From Bacillota bacterium (GTDB lineage: Bacteria > Bacillota_I > Bacilli_A > RF39 > UBA660): a stretch of 64,000 bases of DNA. The notes under the pieces were generated by a model. The model saw only the letters and a list, made by a program, of their open reading frames with translations, was not told where the DNA came from and did not search any database. Location of the stretch: contig SVAS01000001.1 in the NCBI GenBank assembly GCA_015059285.1, positions 453,291 through 517,290 of the forward strand, read 5' to 3'. The translations under genes were made by a program, and so were the position numbers. Shown piece after piece: positions 1 to 8,095 of the stretch; positions within the stretch are counted from its first letter, which is position 1; every line of letters starts with the position of its first letter.

Positions 1-21
1 AAGAAAAAAAGAACTATATAA

Positions 22-95
22 AAACATTTGTAAAAAGAACAAATGTTTATTGTAATATTTATGGATACATTTGATTGCAAGATTCAAATATATCC
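22..95. terminator. two inverted repeats below the first gene
   Basis: A 9-bp perfect inverted repeat pairs 22-30 with 40-48. A 12-bp inverted repeat pairs 63-74 with 84-95, with one position that is G-U in minus-strand RNA. On the plus strand the second is followed by TTTTTATTTT. On the minus strand the first is followed, after a short gap, by a T-rich run. They probably end the minus-strand acyltransferase operon and may work in both directions. The window edge limits certainty. Confidence 0.4.
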
Positions 96-145
96 TTTTT
101 ATTTTACGAAGTTTTCTTCATCTATATACATTTTATCATAATATT

Positions 146-739
146 TTATTTTTGTTCTAAACTGATTTCCATAAGTTTTTTTACTTCATTATAAAGTTTT
201 TCATTAGCTTGTTCTAAGTCCATATCAGTCACTTTAAAAGGTTTTCCAATTCTAATAGTTAAATCCTTACTTCTAAATTTATACTCTCCTGTAAGACCAA
301 ACGGAACAATATATGCATCAGTCTTTTTAGCCATACTTACAACACCAAATTTAAAAGGTAACAAAAATTCTTTTGTTTTATTTCTTGTTCCTTCTGGAAA
401 AACACCAAGTGCTCCACCACTTTTTAAAACTTCTAACGCGCTTAAAACAGCTTTATCATCTTTTTGACTACGATTTACACTAATACAACCTGTACCTTTA
501 AAAAACCAAGCTACTTTTTTATTGTCAAAATATTCTTTTTTAGCCATATAACGTATTCCTCGTTTAGTGGCTAATATTGCTAAACATTGATCATATAAAT
601 GTTTATGATTTCCAGCAATTATAATAGCTCCATCTTTTAAAATGTTTTCTTTACCAATTATTTTAGGATTATAATAAAGTTTAAAAATTGGTCCTAAAAC
701 AATTTTACTAACTCTATAAAGTAATGGCATTTTATTCAT
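146..739 (-). CDS. lysophospholipid/1-acylglycerol-3-phosphate acyltransferase (PlsC family)
   Basis: Short PlsC/LPLAT-family enzyme of about 197 residues, expected to transfer an acyl chain from acyl-ACP or acyl-CoA to lysophosphatidic acid or a similar lysolipid at the membrane. The HX4D motif (NHKHLYD, about residue 46) and the FPEGT motif (about residue 116) are both present. Three ATGs sit in a row at 745, 742 and 739. The Shine-Dalgarno GGAGT at 748-752 lies 8 nt from the ATG at 739, so I chose that one. The start lies just inside or beside the stop of the upstream ligase gene (TAA at 732-734), indicating translational coupling. It is the last gene of a three-gene acyltransferase-ligase-acyltransferase operon. 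The substrate is not deducible from sequence. Confidence 0.88.
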   Translation of the reverse strand: MNKMPLLYRVSKIVLGPIFKLYYNPKIIGKENILKDGAIIIAGNHKHLYDQCLAILATKRGIRYMAKKEYFDNKKVAWFFKGTGCISVNRSQKDDKAVLSALEVLKSGGALGVFPEGTRNKTKEFLLPFKFGVVSMAKKTDAYIVPFGLTGEYKFRSKDLTIRIGKPFKVTDMDLEQANEKLYNEVKKLMEISLEQK

Positions 740-2465
740 CATCATCTACTCCAATATCACTTTGCAATTTTCTAAAATCTACTTTACCTAACTTTGTTTT
801 TGGTAATTTTTTTCTATAAACAAATTCAGCTGGCACCATATAATGAGCTAAATTCTTTTTACAAAATTCTTTTATTTCTGTTTTTATAAATAAGCCATGA
901 AAACCATCTTTTAAAACAATAAAAGCTTTAGCAACTTCTTGTTTATAATCATGCGGAACACCTACTACTGTACATTGTAACACTGCTGGGTGACTTTCAA
1001 TTACTTCTTCAATATGCGCAGGATATACATTATAACCACTTGTAATAATCATACGTTTTAATCTTCCTTTATAGAAAACAAAACCATCTTCATCCATATA
1101 ACCTAAATCTCCCGTGTGTAACCAAATATGTCCATCATCATGTATTTGTAATGCGTCATTTGTTTCACTTTCATTGTTTAAATAACCCATCATTAAAGCT
1201 TTAGTATGAATACAAATTTCACCAACTTCATTATATGGCATTGCCTCGCGAGTAGACGGATTAATAATTTTTATGTGATTACCTGCAAGCGGAATTCCAA
1301 TAGAACCACTTTTATTAACATCATCGCAAGCTAAGCATACGGCCGCTAAGGCTTCAGAAAGACCATAACCCTGAGTTATTTTAGCAAAAGAATTATGTTC
1401 TTTTAAATAATTATTGATTCTTGTTTCTAAACTTTTACTTAAAAAATCTCCACCACTAATTACATATTTTAAAAATGAAAGATCTAAGTTTTTAATATTA
1501 TTACATTTTGTTAAAGCTTCAAACAAAGTAGGAACACCAAGTACACAAGTGGGCTTTGTTTTATTAAATAATATATCAAACTTTTTAGAATCAAATTGAG
1601 GAACTAAAATAGTAGAACAACCAAGAGCCATTGGACTATGCATCAAAACACTTAATCCAAAGCCATGAAAATTAGGTAAAATTGCCAAGCAACTATCCCC
1701 TGCTCTAAGTCTTTTCAAAGATATTTTTTCTTGTTTAGCTGCATAAGTAAAACATCTATTTTGAATAACTACATTCTTTGGGTTTCCACTTGTTCCACCA
1801 CTATGTAATATTACCGCTGGTGTATCTTTGCCAAATTTAGTATAAGTTCCAGCTTTTTTAAACCAAGCATAACTTTTAAATTTATTCCAGCTTATAAACA
1901 TATTATTATGAGGATATCTTTCAACCTTACCAATTTGCGTAAGTTTATAACCTATTTTCATAAATATATTCATTGAATTACTAGCTGATACAAACACTAC
2001 TTTTTTTACATTAGTATCATAAATATTATTTTTAATTTTATTATAGAATAAATCTATCATAAATAAATATTTTGTTTTAGTTGAACTTAAACTTGCTTTT
2101 ATCTCTTCTTCTGCTGATAAAGGATGAAGCATATTGGCAATCGCTCCTAACTTATTAAGAGCATATAAAGTTATTAATGCCTCTGGTACATTGGGCATAC
2201 AAATAGTTGCTATATCTCCTTTATTAATTCCCATTTTTTCTAAAGAAATAGCGGCTTTATCTATTTGTTTTATGAACTTCTTAAATTTTATTTTTCTGTC
2301 AAAATATTGATAAGCCGTATATTGAGGATATTTACTTGCTGCTTTTTTAATTTGATCATACATACTAATATTAGGAACTTCCATATTCATTTCCTCATCA
2401 GTATAATATTTACTCCAAGGAGCAGGAATTTCTTTTTTTCTTCTAAAAATATCAAATATTGACAT
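732..2465 (-). CDS. AMP-binding acyl-CoA/acyl-ACP synthetase
   Basis: Adenylate-forming (ANL superfamily) ligase of about 577 residues, expected to activate a fatty acid as acyl-AMP and transfer it to CoA or ACP. Visible motifs in order: the phosphate-binding loop HSGGTSGNPK (about residue 220), YGLSEA (about 365), TGDLGYMDEDG (about 450), and the C-terminal catalytic-lysine segment KTKLGKV near the end. The ATG at 2465 follows GAGGTGATTTGTG and shares one base with the stop of the upstream acyltransferase (TGATG). The gene sits between two PlsC genes. A split version of the acyltransferase/acyl-ACP synthetase pairing known from E. coli Aas is a reasonable inference; chain length and acceptor are unknown. 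Confidence 0.88.
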   Translation of the reverse strand: MSIFDIFRRKKEIPAPWSKYYTDEEMNMEVPNISMYDQIKKAASKYPQYTAYQYFDRKIKFKKFIKQIDKAAISLEKMGINKGDIATICMPNVPEALITLYALNKLGAIANMLHPLSAEEEIKASLSSTKTKYLFMIDLFYNKIKNNIYDTNVKKVVFVSASNSMNIFMKIGYKLTQIGKVERYPHNNMFISWNKFKSYAWFKKAGTYTKFGKDTPAVILHSGGTSGNPKNVVIQNRCFTYAAKQEKISLKRLRAGDSCLAILPNFHGFGLSVLMHSPMALGCSTILVPQFDSKKFDILFNKTKPTCVLGVPTLFEALTKCNNIKNLDLSFLKYVISGGDFLSKSLETRINNYLKEHNSFAKITQGYGLSEALAAVCLACDDVNKSGSIGIPLAGNHIKIINPSTREAMPYNEVGEICIHTKALMMGYLNNESETNDALQIHDDGHIWLHTGDLGYMDEDGFVFYKGRLKRMIITSGYNVYPAHIEEVIESHPAVLQCTVVGVPHDYKQEVAKAFIVLKDGFHGLFIKTEIKEFCKKNLAHYMVPAEFVYRKKLPKTKLGKVDFRKLQSDIGVDDDE

Positions 2466-3049
2466 CACAAATCACCTCTTAATAAATCATCAATAACACC
2501 CTCTAGACGTTTTATCTCAGGTTTAATTTCACCAATTACTTCTAATTCTTCACCAAATATAATAGTTAAGTTTTTTGAAAATAGCTTATAATCACCTTTG
2601 ATTGCAAAAGGAATTATTTTTGTATTAGTTTCTTTCGCCATAGTAACAGCACCTCTTTTAAAAGGAAGTAACTTCCCCTTTACTTTTTCGGTCGTTCCTT
2701 CTGGAAAAATACCAATAACTTTTTCATCATTTAAATACTCTATCGCACTCTCTAAAGCTTTTGGATCTCCATTTTTTCGGTCAACCGGAATTAAACCCAT
2801 GTTACCAAAAAGAATTTTCTTAACTCCTATCCATAATTCTTTTTTTGCTAAAAAGTGAATACATCTTTTAGTACAACTAATTAAAAATAAACTATCAAAA
2901 ATATGTGTATGATTTCCTGCAAGAACAATTCTTCCTTCTTTAGGAATTTTTTCTTTACCTATTATTTTAGGCGTAAATAAAAATTTAAATAACACAGTTA
3001 TTATAGGTCTTAAAATCTTATATAAAATCGCTTCTTTTTTATCTGTCAT
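2465..3049 (-). CDS. lysophospholipid acyltransferase (PlsC family), paralogue
   Basis: Second PlsC-type acyltransferase of about 194 residues, paralogous to the one at 146-739. HX4D appears as NHTHIFDS and the second motif as FPEGTTEK, followed by LLPFKRGA, typical of the substrate pocket. An upstream TTG at 3064 keeps the frame open, but its own sequence contains the ribosome binding site (GAGG at 3059-3062, 9 nt before the ATG at 3049), so I place the start at 3049. It is first in the operon and is followed with a 1-base overlap by the ligase. Two acyltransferases with one ligase suggests sequential acylation of one backbone or acyl-chain salvage, which is inference. Confidence 0.87.
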   Translation of the reverse strand: MTDKKEAILYKILRPIITVLFKFLFTPKIIGKEKIPKEGRIVLAGNHTHIFDSLFLISCTKRCIHFLAKKELWIGVKKILFGNMGLIPVDRKNGDPKALESAIEYLNDEKVIGIFPEGTTEKVKGKLLPFKRGAVTMAKETNTKIIPFAIKGDYKLFSKNLTIIFGEELEVIGEIKPEIKRLEGVIDDLLRGDL

Positions 3050-3068
3050 TATATCATACCTCAATATA

Positions 3069-3097
3069 ATTATATCACATTTAAATAATATTTTGAA
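3069..3097 (-). promoter_or_regulatory. promoter for the acyltransferase/ligase operon
   Basis: Minus-strand TTCAAA (3092-3097), 17-bp spacer, TATAAT (3069-3074), about 20 bp upstream of the ATG at 3049. The -35 is imperfect and the -10 is consensus. Confidence 0.5.
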
Positions 3098-3105
3098 TTA
3101 TAAAA

Positions 3106-3128
3106 AAGCAATGGTTATACCATTGCTT
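3106..3128 (-). terminator. Rho-independent terminator of the prepilin gene
   Basis: Stem 3106-3114 with 3120-3128, loop of 5, followed on the minus strand by six T. It lies directly after the stop of the prepilin-like gene. Confidence 0.88.
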
Positions 3129-3134
3129 CTATAA

Positions 3135-4184
3135 TTATTTTAAAATTTCTATTACTGGACGGACACCACAATAATTTTCAGGATTTGAGATTTCACTACT
3201 AACATAACCACTAAACATTACATACCAAGAATTATTAGATATTGTTGCATCAGCAGAACTTGTCCAATATCCATATATTCCTGTATCACTACTCAAATTA
3301 TCATATGCCCAATTATTTGAACTTATTTCTCTTGCTTCTGTTTCTGAAAGCATACGTGATCTTACATTTGTTCTTGTAATTGTACCATATCTACTATCTG
3401 TTAAGCTATATGTTTTTGTAGGAATATTTGTCCATCCACTTGTTTGGGTTTCTAAATAGTTTAATGCTGTGATTGGTCCTTTATTATTGTTACCACCATC
3501 ATTCATAACTATATTCCATTCTGCTTCTGTTCCACCCGCTGTTATGTAATCATTTTTTCTAATCCATGGCGTATATCCATCTATATTACTATCCATAATT
3601 AGTGTTACAGTATTATTCTCTTCACTTACTACATAAAAGTTTTTGATATTACCAGGTGCTACTTCGATTGCAAAGTTTGTTCCTACTGCACAGGCAGTTC
3701 CATCTGTTGCACAAGTTGCCACAGCTGTAGCAAAACTATTTGTTCTTGCCAAATAGGCTAAGGTACCTGGTTCTGGTGGCAAATTACAACCATCAAATTC
3801 TTCTAATGTTTCTATTTTACTATCGTCATACCCTTTTGTAATACATAATGATCCATTTGATATTGCTAATGCTACTTTACCTTCACGTGTAACTTTTATC
3901 TTACCTGTTTTTGGTAATTCTCCTTTTATATCTAAGCCTTCTGCACTTGTAAGCTTTCCTTCTTCAATTGTAAATTCAATATTACTTGTCATTCCACCAT
4001 TTAATAGCTCACCTGCATAATACATCTCACCTGCACTTATTAGTCCATATGCGGTATTTTCAAACGCTTTTTTTCTAGCACTTGTTATAATATTTATTAT
4101 AACTGGTACTGCTATAAGTGCGATAATTGCTAATATTACTATTACTGCTAACAGTTCAATTAAGGTAAATCCTTTTTTCTTCAT
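3135..4184 (-). CDS. prepilin-type protein with lectin-like C-terminal domain
   Basis: Secreted pseudopilin-like protein of about 349 residues. The N-terminus KKKGFTLIELLAVIVILA is a class III (type IV pilin/type II secretion) prepilin signal, cleaved after Gly and methylated on Phe, followed by the long hydrophobic helix. Residues 50-130 form a pilin-like region. The C-terminal ~200 residues contain repeated W/G landmarks (GYWTSSA, then CGVRPVIEI at the end) resembling FGE/C-type-lectin-like or DUF6273-type domains. An upstream in-frame TTG (4217) is rejected because AAGGAG lies between it and the ATG at 4184. The 5' region is almost a copy of that of the gene at 28849-30483. No peptidase or assembly ATPase is in the window, so its machine is unknown. 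Confidence 0.85.
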   Translation of the reverse strand: MKKKGFTLIELLAVIVILAIIALIAVPVIINIITSARKKAFENTAYGLISAGEMYYAGELLNGGMTSNIEFTIEEGKLTSAEGLDIKGELPKTGKIKVTREGKVALAISNGSLCITKGYDDSKIETLEEFDGCNLPPEPGTLAYLARTNSFATAVATCATDGTACAVGTNFAIEVAPGNIKNFYVVSEENNTVTLIMDSNIDGYTPWIRKNDYITAGGTEAEWNIVMNDGGNNNKGPITALNYLETQTSGWTNIPTKTYSLTDSRYGTITRTNVRSRMLSETEAREISSNNWAYDNLSSDTGIYGYWTSSADATISNNSWYVMFSGYVSSEISNPENYCGVRPVIEILK

Positions 4185-4345
4185 AATATTCCACTCCTTC
4201 TTTCTTATTTTGAACAATTTTTTATTCTTTTATACTTTTATTTACTTTGCATAACGTATTGTTCTAGATTAATTTTATAACATAAATATTTTAGTGTCAA
4301 TAACATTTTGTTTTATTAATCTATGTTGACACATTTATTATACAT
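4185..4345 (-). repeat. upstream region duplicated at 30484-30644
   Basis: About 160 bp upstream of the prepilin start, including ribosome binding site, leader and promoter, is nearly the same as the sequence upstream of the prepilin gene at 28849-30483. The similarity continues into the first ~150 bp of the coding regions. This indicates duplication of an expression cassette rather than convergence. Confidence 0.85.
4272..4300 (-). promoter_or_regulatory. prepilin promoter (copy 1)
   Basis: Minus-strand TTGACA (4295-4300), 17-bp spacer, TAAAAT (4272-4277). The same arrangement is conserved in the second copy at 30571-30599, which strengthens the call. The leader is about 80 nt. Confidence 0.8.
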
Positions 4346-4380
4346 AAACATTTATCAAAAATAAATTTTATAACATAATT

Positions 4381-4406
4381 AAAAAGATGCTATTTAGCAT
4401 CTTTTT
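4381..4406. terminator. terminator after the AI-2E-type transporter gene
   Basis: Near-perfect inverted repeat (AAAAAGATGC with GCATCTTTTT) with A- and T-runs on opposite sides, so it can work in both directions. It lies directly after the transporter stop. Confidence 0.82.
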
Positions 4407-4408
4407 AA

Positions 4409-5476
4409 TTACTTTTCTAATAATTTTTTTCTTTTTGTTTTTTCTACTTTTTCATTTATATCACGTTTATAGTAGTTATATGTAGTTATTAACATGATTG
4501 CAACTGGTAAAGATATGATAATACCAAATACACCACATATTTTCCCTCCTGCAAACACAGCTAAAATAACTACCAATGGATGGATTTCATTAGTTTTTCC
4601 ATAAACAGACGGATTAATAATATAACTATCAATTGCTGATAAAATAACAAACACTATAACTGTTTTTATAAACAAACTAGGACTTATTACAAAGGCTGTT
4701 ATAGCAGCAATTATATTAGTAAACATCCCACCAAAATAAGGAATTAAAGAACAAATTGCAGCTAAAAATCCTAAAAGAATTGCATTAGGGTGTCCTATAA
4801 TTAAAAAAGCTATAGAATATTCAAATAACGTTATAAAAACAATTTTAATAAATCCTGTTAAATAATTTTTCATAGCATGATCTAATTCTCTAACATAATT
4901 ATAAGTTTTCTTTTTGTTTTTAAAATATTCTTTTACTCTTTCTCTAATTTTATCCATATCAATTAAAAAATAAATTGCGGATGCTATTGCTATAAAAGCT
5001 ATAGACAAATAATTTACTGAAACTCCAATAAAAGTAATTGCTCCATCAGAAATATATTTACCTAAAGTTTTGATAATATCATTAAAACTATCTGATAAAG
5101 TATTTTGTAAAGGACCAAAATCTATATCATACTCTAAAGATACTTCTTTAATAAAAGTTATAATGCTATTAAATAAACTTCCTAATTGGTCAAATAACAA
5201 TGGTGAAACCATAAATATAGTTATTCCAAATGTTGCAAGTACTAGTAAAACTACAAGCAATATACTTAGCTTTCTAGGTAATTTATGTTCTTGTAAATAT
5301 TTTACAAAAGGATAGAGCGCATATGCAACTGCAAAAGCTATCAAAAAAGGAAATGTTATTTTAGATAAAATACCTAGGGTTCCTAACCATAAGTCACTTG
5401 TTTGATATATTAAAAATATAATTAAAACAAGTATGGCAATATTAATTAATTTATAGTCTAAACGATTTTTAATCAC
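4409..5476 (-). CDS. AI-2E family transporter (UPF0118/PerM family)
   Basis: Integral membrane protein of 355 residues, usual length for the PF01594 family (AI-2 exporter TqsA, B. subtilis YtvI). Hydrophobic segments occur near residues 10-50, 60-85, 150-175 and in four helices from about 205 to 335, with the family's large loop in between. The start is GTG at 5476, preceded by AGGTAATATT. It follows dtd with a 4-bp gap and so belongs to the comN-secDF-rel-dtd operon. The substrate cannot be predicted: members export AI-2 in some organisms and act as Na+/H+ or unknown transporters in others. Confidence 0.85.
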   Translation of the reverse strand: MIKNRLDYKLINIAILVLIIFLIYQTSDLWLGTLGILSKITFPFLIAFAVAYALYPFVKYLQEHKLPRKLSILLVVLLVLATFGITIFMVSPLLFDQLGSLFNSIITFIKEVSLEYDIDFGPLQNTLSDSFNDIIKTLGKYISDGAITFIGVSVNYLSIAFIAIASAIYFLIDMDKIRERVKEYFKNKKKTYNYVRELDHAMKNYLTGFIKIVFITLFEYSIAFLIIGHPNAILLGFLAAICSLIPYFGGMFTNIIAAITAFVISPSLFIKTVIVFVILSAIDSYIINPSVYGKTNEIHPLVVILAVFAGGKICGVFGIIISLPVAIMLITTYNYYKRDINEKVEKTKRKKLLEK

Positions 5477-5480
5477 AATA

Positions 5481-5918
5481 TTACCTACTTTCCATTATGA
5501 TGGTAACTGGTCCATCATTAGTTAGATTAACTTTCATTTCAGCCCCAAATATACCAGTTTCTGTATGAACAACTTCATTTAGTTTTTGATTAAAAATATC
5601 ATATAATTGAATAGCTTCTGCTCCACCTAAGGCATTAGCATAACTTGGTCTTCTTCCTTTTTTAGTATCAGCATATAAAGTAAATTGTGAAATACTTAAA
5701 ATTGTTCCATTTATATCTAGAATAGATTTATTCATAACACCAAATTCATCATCAAATATACGAAGATTAACTATTTTATTAACCATATATTCAATATCTT
5801 GAATAGTATCTCCTTCAGTAAAACCTACTAAAATAACTAATCCATATTCTATACTACCAGTTATTTTTTTATCTACTTCTACACTTGCATTTAATGCTCT
5901 TTGAATAACCGTTCTCAC
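5481..5918 (-). CDS. dtd: D-aminoacyl-tRNA deacylase
   Basis: Dtd of 145 residues (normal length), which hydrolyses D-aminoacyl-tRNA and mischarged Gly-tRNA(Ala) in the cytoplasm. The two signature motifs of the cross-subunit active site are visible: SQFTLYAD (about residue 77) and the C-terminal NDGPVT (about residue 133). The gene overlaps the stop of rel by 4 bp, and the rel-dtd pairing is conserved in Firmicutes. Expression is probably driven from upstream of comN. Confidence 0.95.
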   Translation of the reverse strand: MRTVIQRALNASVEVDKKITGSIEYGLVILVGFTEGDTIQDIEYMVNKIVNLRIFDDEFGVMNKSILDINGTILSISQFTLYADTKKGRRPSYANALGGAEAIQLYDIFNQKLNEVVHTETGIFGAEMKVNLTNDGPVTIIMESR

Positions 5919-8089
5919 TTAATTAACCTTTCAACATCAATAATATTATTAATAGCACTAATTTCATTCATAAATTTAATTAATCTATCTTTATTTGATA
6001 CTACGATAGTTATTTCATATAAATAGTTTTCAGAAGAAGAAATAGTATTAATACTTTGAACTGTAATATCTGTATTAGATGTTTTAGAAATAATATCTAA
6101 TAAAATGTTCTTATTTTCATTAGCATGTACAAGTATTGTTGTTGGATATTTTTTACTAATATTTTCATTCCACTTAACTTCAATTATACGTTCTTCTAAT
6201 TCACTTACATTAGGACAAACCATCCTATGAACAGTAATACCATTACCTTTAGTAATATAGCCTAATATACGGTCACCAGGTATTGGTTTACAACAAGAAG
6301 CTACATTAACTTTAATATCATCAATACCTTTTACAATAATGTCATTTTTAACAGTAGGTGCGACTACTTCTTTATTAGTAGTTTTACTTAATATTAATTC
6401 TTCTTTTGTTTTATTTTCATTATTAATGATATTAAATATTTGATTTAAAGTTACTTTATTACTTCCTAAAGATGAATATAGTTCATTAAGATCACTATAT
6501 TTTAAATCTGATAATATTTTATCTAAATTATCATCATCAAAAAATTCACTCATAACTATTTTTCTTTTACGCAATTCATCTTTTAAAAGATCTTCACCTT
6601 TTTTAACATATTCTTCTTTATCTATTTTATTAAAGAAGTTTTTAATTTTATTTTTAGCTCCGCTTGTTTTAGCCATATTAATCCATTCACGATTTGGACC
6701 AGTAGAGTTTTTATTAGTATTAATTTTAATAATATCATTATCTTTAAGCTCATAATCTAAAGGCACTATATTATTATTAACAATAGCCCCAACCATTTTA
6801 TCTCCTACACCACTATGAACACGGTACGCAAAATCTATAGGTGTAGATCCAACAGGAAGTTCTATTACATCTCCTTTAGGTGTAAATACATAAATATTAT
6901 CTTTTAATACCTCTTCATTAATAGTTTTTACAAATTCTTCATCATTAGCTTCATTTTGTAAATCCATAATTGTCCTAAAAAATTGTAGTTTTTGCTCCAT
7001 AGCATTTTGAATACTGGCTTTTACATTACTTCCCTTTTCTTTATATGACCAGTGAGAAGCAATTCCCAGTTCTGCTACTTTATCCATTTCATAAGTACGA
7101 ATTTGGATTTCAAATAAATGTCCATCAATACCAAATACTGTTGTATGAAGTGACTGATACATATTTGATTTAGGCATAGCTATATAATCTTTAAATCTTT
7201 TAGGAATTGGTCTATATTGTGAATGAATAATACCTAGAGCTTGATAACAATCTTGTTCAGTATCTACATATACCCTAAGAGCAAGTAAGTCATATATATC
7301 ACTAAATTTTTTACCTTTATCAAGTTTTTTATAAATACTATATATACTTTTAGCTCTACCTTTTATTTCATGTTTAATATTATTTTTATTTAACATTTCT
7401 GATACTTTATTTTTCATCTCAATTACTAAATTATCACGTTCTGATTTTGATTGGTTTAAGTTTTCAACTATTTCAAAATAAATATCAGGTTTATAATAAC
7501 GTAAAGATAAATCTTCTAATTCACTTTTAATACTACTAATTCCCAGTCTATGTGCAATAGGAGTTAAAATATCTAAAGTTTCTTTAGCTTTTTCTCTTTG
7601 ACTTTTTTCAGGAATTACCCAAAGAGTTCTCATATTATGAAGCCTATCAGCAAGTTTTAAAATAATAACCCTAACATCTTCACATAAGCCTACCAAAATT
7701 TTACGATGATTAGCAATTACAGCCTCTGTTTCACCAGTAAAATTAAGCTTATTAATTTTATGAATACCTTTTACTAAAGAAGTAATTTCTTCACCAAAAG
7801 TTTCACTTAATTCTTCTTTTGTAGTATTACTATTTTCTAAAACATCATGAAGTAAAGCAGCACAAATAGTAGAACTATCCGCATATATCTCAGTTAAAAT
7901 ATAAGCAACATTTAAAGGGTGAATAATATAATCTTCACCCGTTAATCTTTTTTGACCAAAATGTTTTTCATATGCAAACATATAGGCTTTTCTTATTAAG
8001 TCTAATTCTTGCACATCTGTTATATAAGCCAATTTATCTTTTAAATCTTCATAAGTTAAATTTGGTTTATCTTTTCTCACCTTTATCAC
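5915..8089 (-). CDS. rel: bifunctional (p)ppGpp synthetase/hydrolase Rel
   Basis: Long RelA/SpoT homologue of 724 residues that makes and degrades (p)ppGpp in the stringent response. Domains: HD hydrolase (about 40-160), synthetase (about 235-350, with RFKDYIAMPK and YQSLHTTV), TGS (about 390-455), and zinc-finger/ACT regulatory domains at the C-terminus with the Cys pair SCCKP (about 600). The hydrolase HD motif is intact (LLHDV), but the following Glu-Asp pair reads Glu-Asn (residues 85-86, codon 7832-7834). The start is GTG at 8089 or the GTG three codons later, since GAGG lies just upstream of both. It is 6 bp after secDF in the same operon. Confidence 0.95.
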   Translation of the reverse strand: MIKVRKDKPNLTYEDLKDKLAYITDVQELDLIRKAYMFAYEKHFGQKRLTGEDYIIHPLNVAYILTEIYADSSTICAALLHDVLENSNTTKEELSETFGEEITSLVKGIHKINKLNFTGETEAVIANHRKILVGLCEDVRVIILKLADRLHNMRTLWVIPEKSQREKAKETLDILTPIAHRLGISSIKSELEDLSLRYYKPDIYFEIVENLNQSKSERDNLVIEMKNKVSEMLNKNNIKHEIKGRAKSIYSIYKKLDKGKKFSDIYDLLALRVYVDTEQDCYQALGIIHSQYRPIPKRFKDYIAMPKSNMYQSLHTTVFGIDGHLFEIQIRTYEMDKVAELGIASHWSYKEKGSNVKASIQNAMEQKLQFFRTIMDLQNEANDEEFVKTINEEVLKDNIYVFTPKGDVIELPVGSTPIDFAYRVHSGVGDKMVGAIVNNNIVPLDYELKDNDIIKINTNKNSTGPNREWINMAKTSGAKNKIKNFFNKIDKEEYVKKGEDLLKDELRKRKIVMSEFFDDDNLDKILSDLKYSDLNELYSSLGSNKVTLNQIFNIINNENKTKEELILSKTTNKEVVAPTVKNDIIVKGIDDIKVNVASCCKPIPGDRILGYITKGNGITVHRMVCPNVSELEERIIEVKWNENISKKYPTTILVHANENKNILLDIISKTSNTDITVQSINTISSSENYLYEITIVVSNKDRLIKFMNEISAINNIIDVERLIK

Positions 8090-8095
8090 ATTCCT

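Noticed and set aside
4185-4345. Duplicated 160-bp elements considered as insertion-sequence ends.
   Set aside because: No transposase, no terminal inverted repeats and no target duplication; the copies coincide exactly with promoter plus prepilin start.
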